From: Sporobacter sp963677825
GTDB taxonomy: Bacteria; Bacillota; Clostridia; Oscillospirales; Oscillospiraceae
Length of the DNA: 64,000 bases
Direction: 5' to 3'
Assembly (NCBI GenBank): GCA_963677825.2
Contig: CAXXEF010000001.1
Span: 310,001-374,000 of the forward strand
The position numbers and the translations under genes are program-made. Numbering within the stretch: position 1 is the first letter of the stretch; each line of letters starts with the position of its first letter. This document shows, in pieces, positions 35,030 to 42,357 of this stretch. The notes below the pieces were generated by a model that was given only the letters and a program-made list of their open reading frames with translations, had not been told where the DNA came from and made no database searches.

Positions 35030-35170
35030 TTACCTCTCTATCATTCGTAAGAAGCCAATAAACACAAAGATCACGACTACAGCAACGATAAGAAGCTGAA
35101 TTATCGGCGGCAATAATGAGCTGTAAAAGCTCGACATGAAGCTAAAGAAATCAGCTACAGGATTCACCAT
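35030..35170 (-). CDS. 46-aa hydrophobic protein of prophage A
   Basis: 46 aa, one transmembrane helix (~18-41) with an LLPPIIQLL segment like that in the next 46-aa protein, ending in a basic RMIER. Its start overlaps the stop of the large virion protein gene, so it is translationally coupled. Confidence 0.55.
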   Translation of the reverse strand: MVNPVADFFSFMSSFYSSLLPPIIQLLIVAVVVIFVFIGFLRMIER

Positions 35171-36591
35171 GTTAAATCAGCTCCATTGAAGAAATCGAAT
35201 GCCCCTGAATCAGCAGAAAACAAACCAAAGAATGATGTTATATTCTCAGCCGCACCTGCAAGAAATGAAGAAAATATATCGACAAGGCTAGTGATTATCT
35301 GTACTACAAGATTCATTATTGCATTGAATAGAGATTTCAGCAGTTCGAGTAAAAAGCCTAATGCATCACCTATTAAGTCTGGAAGCCAGTCACCAATACC
35401 GCCGCCGCCATCGTCATCATCATCATCGTCATCGTTATTAATTATCGTGCCGTTATCGTAGTAGTTATAAGTTACTGACTGATCAAGCGGAACTACTTTC
35501 ACAAACATTTCGAAGTTATTTACAAAGATTGTCGTGCCGTTTTTCTGCCAGAAATAAATTCGCGTGTTATCAAACACGCCGCCTGTTATTGATGATGAAT
35601 CCGAAAGGGCTACAGCATCGCCCAATGGTACTTTTGCATTATCATCGAATCGCGAATCATACGACATCCAGCTAGGCCCTAGCGGATAGGGTTTAATTTC
35701 CAGACCGCCTGCAACGTCAATAGGGGTTAAATCTTCTGTTTTTATAAATTGAATATCATCAAATGATGCATACAGCTGATATGAGCCAGTTATAGGAGCA
35801 GTAATTGCGGGGAAATTGATGTTGTACTTTATTACCGAATTTAGAGACATATTAAAACTGTCACTATCAATCGACGTAAATGTTAATGCACCAGAGGTTG
35901 AACTATCGGTAAATGAATTGCCAGAATCAGAATATAATTCATAGCCACTATACCGAAACCAATAGTTACCGTCCTCATCCATATACTGAAACGTTAAGTA
36001 TGGATTACCGTATACTTCCTGATAATCATCAATCTCATTTACTGGAGCTGCGGACGAAAACGATATTCCAACATTTGATATGTAATGCACAGGGCTAAGT
36101 GTCGGTATCCCCTCTTTCCGTACATTAAATACGAGAGAGTATGAATTACCTTGCTGAAGATCAACAGAAATCTGTTCACTTAATACATTAGACTGTGCAT
36201 CATCGTATTGATAGTCATATACAGCGCCAGCATTCGTTTGATCTATAATCCGATAACGGTAATAGGTTACTGCTGAATCTGCTATGAAGTTGTGATCGAT
36301 ATAATATGTACCTGTTTCATTTACTGAGAAATTATACTGATAATTCGCTTGCGCTATATCATCTACTCCGAAAAGCGTCCAATCATTCGAATAAAATGTT
36401 CCCTCAAAACGATTGTAGTCGTATGAATCTGCTTTATGAAACGCCAATAAAGTCTTGTCATAGTTATAGGTAATACCGCCTGAATAGTTAATATTTGAGG
36501 TATTTGAAAGTGCCGATGCAGGTATAACAATTATTGATGCAAGAACAATAATGGCCAGTAGTATTGATATTATCTTTTTATACTTGACCAT
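35164..36591 (-). CDS. Large exported virion protein of prophage A (pIII-like adsorption protein)
   Basis: 475 aa. Signal peptide (residues ~1-28, ASALS end), a long beta-rich Tyr/Asp/Ser-rich ectodomain (~30-385), a run of eight aspartates and four glycines as linker (~390-402), then hydrophobic segments (~405-470). This is the plan of filamentous-phage adsorption proteins held at the virion tip. Not similar in sequence to the equivalent protein of prophage B, so the two probably recognise different receptors. Confidence 0.7.
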   Translation of the reverse strand: MVKYKKIISILLAIIVLASIIVIPASALSNTSNINYSGGITYNYDKTLLAFHKADSYDYNRFEGTFYSNDWTLFGVDDIAQANYQYNFSVNETGTYYIDHNFIADSAVTYYRYRIIDQTNAGAVYDYQYDDAQSNVLSEQISVDLQQGNSYSLVFNVRKEGIPTLSPVHYISNVGISFSSAAPVNEIDDYQEVYGNPYLTFQYMDEDGNYWFRYSGYELYSDSGNSFTDSSTSGALTFTSIDSDSFNMSLNSVIKYNINFPAITAPITGSYQLYASFDDIQFIKTEDLTPIDVAGGLEIKPYPLGPSWMSYDSRFDDNAKVPLGDAVALSDSSSITGGVFDNTRIYFWQKNGTTIFVNNFEMFVKVVPLDQSVTYNYYDNGTIINNDDDDDDDDGGGGIGDWLPDLIGDALGFLLELLKSLFNAIMNLVVQIITSLVDIFSSFLAGAAENITSFFGLFSADSGAFDFFNGADLTW

Positions 36592-36604
36592 TAAAAATCA
36601 CCTT

Positions 36605-36667
36605 TTACAAATAAAATGCCAGGACACCCATAAACAGGATGAACAGCAGAATAATTAAGTCATTCAT
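36605..36667 (-). CDS. Possible 20-aa membrane peptide
   Basis: 20 aa, nearly all hydrophobic, between the 51-aa gene and the large virion gene. No homologue seen in prophage B; tentative. Confidence 0.3.
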   Translation of the reverse strand: MNDLIILLFILFMGVLAFYL

Positions 36668-36676
36668 ACAGACCGC

Positions 36677-36832
36677 CTATATCAAAGACGCTACGTTAAT
36701 CTCGGAAATGTGGTACAAGGCCGAATAGATACTGTCGATCGACAGTTTGTTTTGAAAGTCGAGAGCAGAACGAAACGAAGAAAACATACCGTAAATAACT
36801 TTGCAATTAAGATCAGTGACAATAAAATTCAT
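36677..36832 (-). CDS. 51-aa conserved inovirus protein (prophage A copy)
   Basis: 51 aa, nearly identical over ~45 residues to the protein at 46718-46873 of prophage B, differing mainly at the C-terminal end. Lies directly after rep in both. Could be a small ssDNA-binding or replication-control protein; function unknown. Confidence 0.65.
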   Translation of the reverse strand: MNFIVTDLNCKVIYGMFSSFRSALDFQNKLSIDSIYSALYHISEINVASLI

Positions 36833-36851
36833 GACTTCCCTACTCCCCTTT

Positions 36852-37718
36852 TCAAGCGTAAAATTTAATCAGATCGTCCTCGTTGATCACGTCTGCTATG
36901 AATAAAAAGTCCGTTTCTTGAACGTCCTGTTTTTGCGGTTCTATCGGTTTATATACATACGGTTCGTCGAAGCGTTCCGGGAATGTTTCTATTTCATTGA
37001 ATACATAACCTGTTGAGCAGAATTCGCCGTGATTGACCAGTAATCTATCAAGCTGAGGAACGTCACCATAGAGGTCTTTCACGTTCTCGTAGCGGCTTAA
37101 TTTCTGAGTGGCATAGTACAGATGATCGCCCAACTCCCCTACCCTTTTGGACAAGTCTTTCGATATGTACTTGGATATATAGAAAGCGCATTTTGCCTTG
37201 TCCTTGATTTTGCCGAGACTGCAAAAACCAAACTTTTCAGAGTATGCCGGGAAATTCATATAGCCTGATTTAACGAGCTTGTCCGGGTGAATTCCCTTTT
37301 TAAAGGGCTGTATCTCAGAATACGGAATACCATTGAATAATCCGTGCATATGCCAAGCGCCGTCCTTATGCGCTTCTGGTATCAGCAGATATTGAAATCG
37401 CGTCTTATATTGCTTGCGCTTGTTTCTCACCCACTGAGCGAGATCCCGCGCGTAATTATTCAGATCGTATCTATCGTACTTTGTGGCGTCCAGAGTGAGC
37501 GTTACGAACCATTCCCACTCATTACATAGCGCCAGTTCTAAAACCGTGCTACGCGCCCTACAAAGGTTATTATCTAGTTTATTGTCGTTGGTCTTGTGTT
37601 CGGTATCGTCCAACTTCACATAGTCGGCACTTGTGCCGCGCTTAAATCGAATGATTTTATAGATACCGTTGTTGCCGCAGTCCTTTATGACATAATCCGG
37701 GCGATATTCGCCAATCAT
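36852..37718 (-). CDS. HUH replication initiator of prophage A
   Basis: 288 aa. H123-M-H125 (AWHMHGLF) is the HUH metal motif; Y180 and Y184 in AFYISKYISKD are the likely nicking tyrosines, as in rolling-circle initiators of the phage G2P/Rep class. It nicks the double-stranded origin to start rolling-circle replication. Closely related to prophage B Rep (46893-47756), differing most in the last quarter. Confidence 0.9.
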   Translation of the reverse strand: MIGEYRPDYVIKDCGNNGIYKIIRFKRGTSADYVKLDDTEHKTNDNKLDNNLCRARSTVLELALCNEWEWFVTLTLDATKYDRYDLNNYARDLAQWVRNKRKQYKTRFQYLLIPEAHKDGAWHMHGLFNGIPYSEIQPFKKGIHPDKLVKSGYMNFPAYSEKFGFCSLGKIKDKAKCAFYISKYISKDLSKRVGELGDHLYYATQKLSRYENVKDLYGDVPQLDRLLVNHGEFCSTGYVFNEIETFPERFDEPYVYKPIEPQKQDVQETDFLFIADVINEDDLIKFYA

Positions 37719-37795
37719 GATATAGTTCCTGCGTGTCCGAGGTTTACCGCTTTATGATACAGTGTCAAGTTCCCGATCACGGCTACTGCCGTCAT
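37715..37795 (-). CDS. 26-aa peptide translationally coupled to rep (prophage A)
   Basis: 26 codons with ribosome site AAGGCGGTGG and a stop overlapping the rep ATG (ATGA). The first 16 residues are identical to the 32-aa peptide at the same place in prophage B, and both end in AGTIS. Likely a leader that couples or limits rep translation. Confidence 0.5.
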   Translation of the reverse strand: MTAVAVIGNLTLYHKAVNLGHAGTIS

Positions 37796-38021
37796 TATAG
37801 CCACCGCCTTTAATAATCGCCTTGCGGCTTCTGGAGCGCGTCAGACGGCACGACGGGCGAACGACGCGCCGTGTATCTTCACCAGAATTTAAGGCTTCTC
37901 TTACGCATAGCCACCGCTTATTAAGGGCATTTCATTTTGGACTTCCGTCACATCGAAACGGCAGGCGCACCCCACACGCATTAAGCGTTTCTTCACACCA
38001 CCGTAATTTGTCGAGCAGATT
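37748..38021. repeat. 274-bp near-identical block of prophage A; candidate replication origin
   Basis: Differs at one base from 47804-48077 of prophage B, while flanking rep sequence diverges more. Includes a GC-rich segment (37850-37885) between rep and the 97-aa gene that codes for nothing convincing on the phage strand. Its position just upstream of rep makes it the best candidate for the rolling-circle origin. Confidence 0.6.
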
Positions 38022-38225
38022 AATATTCATCTGCACTTCGCTAATGTATTTGAGTTCGATGTCCTTTACGCGTTCGTTTTCTTGTTGCAGCTTGAGTATC
38101 TCTTTTGCCATTTCAACATACATGTCAGGATGATAGAAAACGACGTGATGCCGTTTATCGTCCTCACCGATACCGCCTACAGCCTTTTCAAAGACTTCAT
38201 ATAGGCGAAGATATTCGCCGTCCAC
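37932..38225 (-). CDS. 97-aa conserved inovirus protein (prophage A copy)
   Basis: 97 aa, helical, with a central coiled-coil-like segment (~35-70) and a fixed C-terminal block (KLRWCEETLNACGVRLPF) identical in both prophages. GTG start 2 bp after the SSB stop. Function unknown; position between ssb and rep suggests replication. Confidence 0.75.
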   Translation of the reverse strand: MDGEYLRLYEVFEKAVGGIGEDDKRHHVVFYHPDMYVEMAKEILKLQQENERVKDIELKYISEVQMNINLLDKLRWCEETLNACGVRLPFRCDGSPK

Positions 38226-38227
38226 GA

Positions 38228-38551
38228 TTACGCGGTCTTTTTTGTATCAGCAAAATATACTTTGTCAGCTACGACCTGTGCCGATTTTCGGCTATTGCCG
38301 TCTTTGTCATTCCATGAACGAATTTCAAGACGTCCGGTTACGGCTATCCTTTGCCCTTTTTCAAAGTATTTCTGAACAAACTCAGCCGTTCCTGCCCATG
38401 CAACGATGTCAATAAAATCGACTTCACTCTCTTTGCCCTTGCGCTTAAACCTTTCAACCGCAATAGAAAAAGAGACAACTGACGTTCCCGACTGCGTTGT
38501 ACGCATTTCAGGCTCTCTAGTCAATCGTCCCATCAAGGTCACACTATTCAT
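38228..38551 (-). CDS. ssb: Single-stranded DNA-binding protein of prophage A
   Basis: 107 aa OB-fold SSB: MNSVTLMGRLTREPEMR, SFSIAVERF, FIDIVAWAGTAEFVQKYFEKG. Lacks the acidic tail of host SSB. Its protein sequence is identical to that of prophage B. First gene of the leftward operon, facing the repressor. Coats phage ssDNA during replication (family role). Confidence 0.93.
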   Translation of the reverse strand: MNSVTLMGRLTREPEMRTTQSGTSVVSFSIAVERFKRKGKESEVDFIDIVAWAGTAEFVQKYFEKGQRIAVTGRLEIRSWNDKDGNSRKSAQVVADKVYFADTKKTA

Positions 38552-38575
38552 TTGCTGTCTCCTTTCAATTGGCGT

Positions 38576-38635
38576 GTATACAAAGTATACATTGTAATCG
38601 TATATTTGTATATGTAAAAAGTATACAATGTATAC
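38576..38635. promoter_or_regulatory. Triple GTATAC operator region of prophage A
   Basis: Three pairs of GTATAC/GTATAT palindromes (38576/38585, 38600/38608, 38621/38630) with 8-9 bp register inside the divergent gap between ssb and the ribbon-helix-helix gene. Typical of Arc/MetJ-type repressor operators. Confidence 0.7.
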
Positions 38636-38658
38636 ATATTAAATATGGAGGGTTTTAC

Positions 38659-39042
38659 ATGAAGGACAAGAAAAAAACTGAAGTGATTACTTTCAGAACT
38701 GACAGCGAGACAAAAGACATGCTTGAATTTCTTTCGAAAGAAAACAAATGGTCAAAATCGCAAATAGTTGAAACCCTAATCAATAATTTTATAAGTGATC
38801 CAAAACCCGGGTATATTGTTATAAAAACAGAAGAATTAAAAAGAGTATATGACGAACTAATTAAAAGCAATGCACTAATGGCTGAACTCGAAGTAGCTCA
38901 AATAACAGATAACGAAAATGAGAACAACGAGATAACATATAAAGGTATTAGAATAATTGGACTTCAATGCGGCGGCTATGGCTCTATTGGTGGATTCGAA
39001 CCAATCAAAGCATTGTCCGCCGAAGAGATTAAGTGCCTATAA
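38659..39042 (+). CDS. Ribbon-helix-helix repressor of prophage A
   Basis: 127 aa from ATG 38659 (GGAGG upstream). EVITFRTDSETKDMLEFL, then WSKSQIVETLINNF, is a ribbon-helix-helix DNA-binding domain (~5-50); the C-terminal part is unassigned. Divergent from ssb with a palindromic operator between, so the likely lysogeny repressor. Prophage B has an XRE protein instead. Confidence 0.75.
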   Translation: MKDKKKTEVITFRTDSETKDMLEFLSKENKWSKSQIVETLINNFISDPKPGYIVIKTEELKRVYDELIKSNALMAELEVAQITDNENENNEITYKGIRIIGLQCGGYGSIGGFEPIKALSAEEIKCL

Positions 39043-39089
39043 CATACGTAAAGCCGCCGATCGACGGCGTCGTGTGTAATATAAAATAA

Positions 39090-39181
39090 GCGATGCACAC
39101 AAGGAGCATCGCGGTACTTTCAGCACCAAAAAAGCGCCTAGGGCTGTTCGCCCTGGACACTTTTTCTTAAACACTGAAAGT
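39090..39181. repeat. Hairpin plus 66-bp cruciform of prophage A (candidate packaging signal)
   Basis: A stem GCGATGC/GCATCGC (39090-39112) precedes a 66-bp element (39116-39181) with outer arms ACTTTCAG/CTGAAAGT and inner arms AAAAAAGCGCCTAGGGC/GCCCTGGACACTTTTT. The same two-hairpin element of exactly 66 bp follows the regulator block in prophage B (49511-49604). May also terminate the repressor transcript. Confidence 0.65.
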
Positions 39182-39245
39182 CGTTTTCCGCTGATAAACA
39201 AAGACAATTACTTTCAAAATAATCTACGAGGGTTTGGTGACTATT

Positions 39246-40145
39246 ATGGATGTAGCGATTAATATTGATACTTTGTTCTTGAATAATTTTCTTGAAGGTA
39301 TTTACGTTGTTGATGCTAATAGAAAATTTCTCTATTGGAATGAAGTGGCCGAAAGAATAACAGGATTTAAGTCGACTGAGATTGTCGGCAAATACTGCTA
39401 TAATAACTTGCTTAATCATATGGATGAATATGAAAATATGCTTTGTTTGGATGGATGTCCGCTACACGAAACTATTAAGGACGGACAGATACGCGAAGCA
39501 AGGGTTTTCTTACAACATAAGTTTGGGCACCGGGTTTCGGTAATTGTTAAAACAATACCTATTTATAACAATAATGAAATAGTCGGTGCAATTGAAGCAT
39601 TCGTTGAGAATACAGAATCTTATAAAATGAGCGAACAAATTAACGACCTGACCCAGCTTGCGCTTTATGATCAACTTACGAAACTTCCTAATCGCAGATA
39701 CATTGATTCATTTTTAAGAAATAGGTTAGATGAACTTAAAGGACTCAATATTCCGTTTGCTGTTACGATGATTGATATAGATAACTTCAAGTATGTAAAC
39801 GACACATATGGTCATGATACGGGAGATGAAGTTCTAAAAATGGTTTCACGAACTATGAGCAGCGTATACAGAAATAACGATCTTGTTGGTCGATGGGGTG
39901 GTGAGGAATTCTTAGCAATAACTACAGGAGTATCTGATTATGATTTAGAAAGAATCATCGAAAAAGTAAGGGTTTTAGTCCAGAAATCCGTAATGAGGAA
40001 CAATGGAATTGAGATCAGTGTTACCATTTCTCTTGGCGCGACGGTGGCAAATAATGATGATACGATTGATACGATTATAAAAAGAGCAGATGAAGCGCTA
40101 TATATGAGTAAAAATAACGGAAAAAATAGATATACAATTAAGTAA
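39246..40145 (+). CDS. PAS-GGDEF diguanylate cyclase (cargo of prophage A)
   Basis: ~299 aa. PAS sensor (~8-125: YVVDANRKFLYWNEVAERITGF) and a GGDEF domain (~140-295) with the active GGEEF motif (RWGGEEFLAI) and DIDNFKYVNDTYGHDTGD. No transmembrane segment. Should make cyclic di-GMP. Starts at ATG 39246 (GGTG upstream); GTG 39237 is an alternative. Lies between the phage cruciform and site 1, the cargo position. Confidence 0.88.
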   Translation: MDVAINIDTLFLNNFLEGIYVVDANRKFLYWNEVAERITGFKSTEIVGKYCYNNLLNHMDEYENMLCLDGCPLHETIKDGQIREARVFLQHKFGHRVSVIVKTIPIYNNNEIVGAIEAFVENTESYKMSEQINDLTQLALYDQLTKLPNRRYIDSFLRNRLDELKGLNIPFAVTMIDIDNFKYVNDTYGHDTGDEVLKMVSRTMSSVYRNNDLVGRWGGEEFLAITTGVSDYDLERIIEKVRVLVQKSVMRNNGIEISVTISLGATVANNDDTIDTIIKRADEALYMSKNNGKNRYTIK

Positions 40146-40161
40146 GATAATCTACAAATAA

Positions 40162-40186
40162 AAACCGCTCTAAGAGAGCGGTTTTT
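40162..40186 (+). terminator. Terminator of the GGDEF gene, at cassette end
   Basis: AAACCGCTCT/AGAGCGGTTT stem with T-run, ending at the next site. Confidence 0.9.
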
Positions 40187-40211
40187 AAACTTTAGTAAAA
40201 ATTTTGTCTAA
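40185..40211. repeat. Site 1
   Basis: TTAAAC, TTTAGTAAAAATTTT, GTCTAA. Shares the TTTAGTAAAA core with sites 2-11. Separates prophage A cargo from the collagen cassette. Confidence 0.75.
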
Positions 40212-40320
40212 TTAGGAATGGCGGAGATCCTAACACCGCTCGGATGTTGAAATTGCTATTATTTCACAGTAATTTTAGCATTAACATACCTAAAAGCATA
40301 TCATATTCTAGGAGGTGGTT

Positions 40321-41382
40321 ATTATTAATCATTTTCAAATAAACGACTGCAAATTAATTGAACAGCAAGGCGACATGAATATATGGAAATGTGACGAAAA
40401 GTCGTGCAAACATAAAAAATGTCATTGCTGTGATTGCATAATAATTTGTCCAACCGGGCCGACAGGGCCACAAGGAGCAACCGGCGACACCGGCCCGACA
40501 GGGCCACAAGGAGCAACCGGCGACACCGGCCCGACAGGGCCACAAGGAGCAACCGGCGACACCGGCCCGACAGGGCCACAAGGAGCAACCGGCGACACCG
40601 GCCCGACAGGGCCACAAGGAGCAACCGGCGACACCGGCCCGACAGGGCCACAAGGAGCAACCGGCGACACCGGCCCGACAGGGCCACAAGGAGCAACCGG
40701 CGACACCGGCCCGACAGGGCCACAAGGTGCAACCGGCGACACCGGCCCGACAGGGCCACAAGGAGCAATCGGCGACACCGGCCCGACAGGGCCACAAGGA
40801 GCAATCGGCGACACCGGGCCGACAGGGCCGCAAGGAGCAATCGGCGACACCGGGCCGACAGGGCCACAAGGAGCAATCGGCGACACCGGCCCGACAGGGC
40901 CACAAGGAGCAATCGGCGACACCGGGCCGACAGGGCCGCAAGGAGCAATCGGCGACACCGGGCCGACAGGGCCACAAGGAGCAATCGGCGACACCGGGCC
41001 GACAGGGCCTAGCTCACCTACCCTGTATCTAGCAGCGCCACAAATCAACGTAGGTGCATGGCTTGGATTAGGTACTTCGAATTCATCCTTTATTGAAAAC
41101 TCTGTTGTTATTACGTCAGGAACATCGATTAACGGTATTACTCTCGACATTAGAGATGAAGCAACAAGGCCTGTTACTGGTACTATTTTTGTTAGTGGGC
41201 CGTGCGGTGAAGAGCCAACATCTACGGGAATTTCAGTGACAATTACTGATGAAGAAGAATGCTGTGCTACCGCTTCTGGAAGCTACACCGTAGACGTATG
41301 TAGTTTGCTATCAGTTCAGATTACTTCTCAGACGGCCTTAGAGCGCGGAGCGACAGCAATTATCTATTTAACAGCGCCGTAA
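40321..41382 (+). CDS. Collagen-like repeat protein (cassette 2)
   Basis: ~353 aa. A Cys/Lys-rich N-terminal ~45 residues, about fifteen 12-residue Gly-X-Y units (GPTGPQGATGDT, later GPTGPQGAIGDT), and a C-terminal beta-type domain of ~125 residues with paired cysteines (EEECCATASG). Same plan as BclA-type spore-surface proteins; it lacks a signal peptide, consistent with a mother-cell spore-coat protein (inference). No good ATG: AGGAGG at 40310-40315 points to an ATT start at 40321 or 40324; GTG 40315 overlaps the ribosome site, and ATG 40375 is the next choice. Confidence 0.82.
   Translation: MINHFQINDCKLIEQQGDMNIWKCDEKSCKHKKCHCCDCIIICPTGPTGPQGATGDTGPTGPQGATGDTGPTGPQGATGDTGPTGPQGATGDTGPTGPQGATGDTGPTGPQGATGDTGPTGPQGATGDTGPTGPQGATGDTGPTGPQGAIGDTGPTGPQGAIGDTGPTGPQGAIGDTGPTGPQGAIGDTGPTGPQGAIGDTGPTGPQGAIGDTGPTGPQGAIGDTGPTGPSSPTLYLAAPQINVGAWLGLGTSNSSFIENSVVITSGTSINGITLDIRDEATRPVTGTIFVSGPCGEEPTSTGISVTITDEEECCATASGSYTVDVCSLLSVQITSQTALERGATAIIYLTAP
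40459..41008 (+). repeat. 36-bp tandem repeats coding the collagen-like region
   Basis: About fifteen nearly identical 36-bp units. Two unit types follow each other: first ~8 with ACC (Thr), then ~7 with ATC (Ile), showing recent stepwise expansion. Confidence 0.9.
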
Positions 41383-41410
41383 TCTATAGTGAACGTAGCA
41401 CAATATTACA

Positions 41411-41444
41411 AAGCAGCTGACGTCAATCGACGATCAGCTGCTTA
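41411..41444 (+). terminator. Terminator of the collagen-like gene
   Basis: AAGCAGCTGA/TCAGCTGCTT stem with an internal GTC/GAC pairing. Confidence 0.8.
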
Positions 41445-41462
41445 ACTTTTGAGCCGCTATTT

Positions 41463-41489
41463 TTGAACTTTAGTAAAAATTTTGTTCAA
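41463..41489. repeat. Site 2
   Basis: TTGAAC, TTTAGTAAAAATTTT, GTTCAA: a perfect inverted-arm copy. Followed by a stretch similar to that after site 7 (AGTGATTCAGAATTATG). Confidence 0.78.
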
Positions 41490-41548
41490 CGTGGGTGGGC
41501 TGAAAGGGCAAAAAGTCAGCAATTCCAGTGATTCAGAATTATGATGTC

Positions 41549-42190
41549 TTAGGTTAATAATTCTATTGCGTATTGCTGGATTTGTAACTCTGTCATTTCA
41601 CTATTATTATTTATCTCCAGCTCTTCCTGTGTAAACTCTCCTTGAGCATAACGCTCTATTGTGGAAACTATGTCGCTATCCCCTGTACTTAACAACAATT
41701 TTCCGAATAGTTCTACCCAATACCATTCTTTTGTGTTGAATAACAGTTTCGCTGTATGTAATAACCTGTCATTAATCCTTTCACTACCACTATTTACGTC
41801 AGCATACGGAAGATAATCAGTATCAACAAACCCAAAGTCAGAATCACCAACTTTATAGATTAAACAGTCTTTGATCAAATAACATCTTACGTCGTCAGAA
41901 TTATAAACCACCTTTAATTCAGGCGTGCTATCACCACCTTCTATCCATATCATTCCCGCATCGCTATCGCTGTTTTTTTCATAAATGTATATTTGAAATT
42001 CGTAATCCGGAAAATTCTGTTCCTTATAAACGTATAAAAACTCATCCCCCAAGAAAGTTCTCTTCATTTCTCTGCGAACAACAGGATTTTGTTCGGGCTC
42101 ATGTTTATTGTTTAGATATAGCACAATGTTCGCCCAAACAGAAGCAAAAAGTAAAATTGATAAAACTATTATTGCTACTCGTTTAACCAT
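41549..42190 (-). CDS. 213-aa membrane-anchored protein (cassette 3)
   Basis: 213 aa. One N-terminal transmembrane helix (~5-26), then an extracytoplasmic domain with beta-rich Tyr/Asp segments. No recognised family. Ribosome site AAAGG; sole gene of its cassette. Confidence 0.65.
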   Translation of the reverse strand: MVKRVAIIVLSILLFASVWANIVLYLNNKHEPEQNPVVRREMKRTFLGDEFLYVYKEQNFPDYEFQIYIYEKNSDSDAGMIWIEGGDSTPELKVVYNSDDVRCYLIKDCLIYKVGDSDFGFVDTDYLPYADVNSGSERINDRLLHTAKLLFNTKEWYWVELFGKLLLSTGDSDIVSTIERYAQGEFTQEELEINNNSEMTELQIQQYAIELLT

Positions 42191-42276
42191 TATTATAACC
42201 TTTCTCTAGAAGTAAGATTATTCATGAAATAAAAGAAAAAACTAATTACATATTATTACATTAAGATAGATAATAC

Positions 42277-42310
42277 AACTCCCCTGCCTATTTTAGGTAG
42301 AGGAGTTTTT
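42277..42310. terminator. Cassette-end hairpin (type ACTCCCCTGCC)
   Basis: AACTCCCCTGCCTA/TAGGTAGAGGAGTT stem and TTTTT immediately before site 3. Near-identical hairpins precede sites 7, 8 and 9, and a related one precedes site 11. Confidence 0.8.
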
Positions 42311-42335
42311 GAACTTTAGTAAAAATTTTGCTCAA
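42309..42335. repeat. Site 3
   Basis: TTGAAC, TTTAGTAAAAATTTT, GCTCAA. Confidence 0.75.
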
Positions 42336-42357
42336 TTAAAAAAAGTTACTATGAGCA

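Larger units (their letters stand above)
32753..40191. mobile_element. Inovirus-like prophage A (cassette 1) with PAS-GGDEF cargo
   Basis: About 7.4 kb between site 0 and site 1. On the - strand, from right to left: SSB, 97-aa protein, a tiny coupled peptide, HUH Rep, 51-aa protein, large signal-peptide virion protein, a stack of five small membrane proteins, two paralogous coat-like proteins, terminator, Zot-like ATPase. A + strand ribbon-helix-helix repressor, a 66-bp cruciform and a PAS-GGDEF gene complete it. Size, gene set and order fit filamentous phages. Confidence 0.85.

Noticed and set aside
37822..38133. 103-aa + strand frame almost identical at 47878-48189
   Set aside because: Lies antisense to the 97-aa gene and the candidate origin; its conservation is explained by the 274-bp identical block, and it has no ribosome site.
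40325..41150. Long open frames on both strands across the collagen-like repeats
   Set aside because: A 36-bp repeat keeps all frames open; only the + frame giving Gly-X-Y units has a ribosome site and a sensible C-terminal domain.
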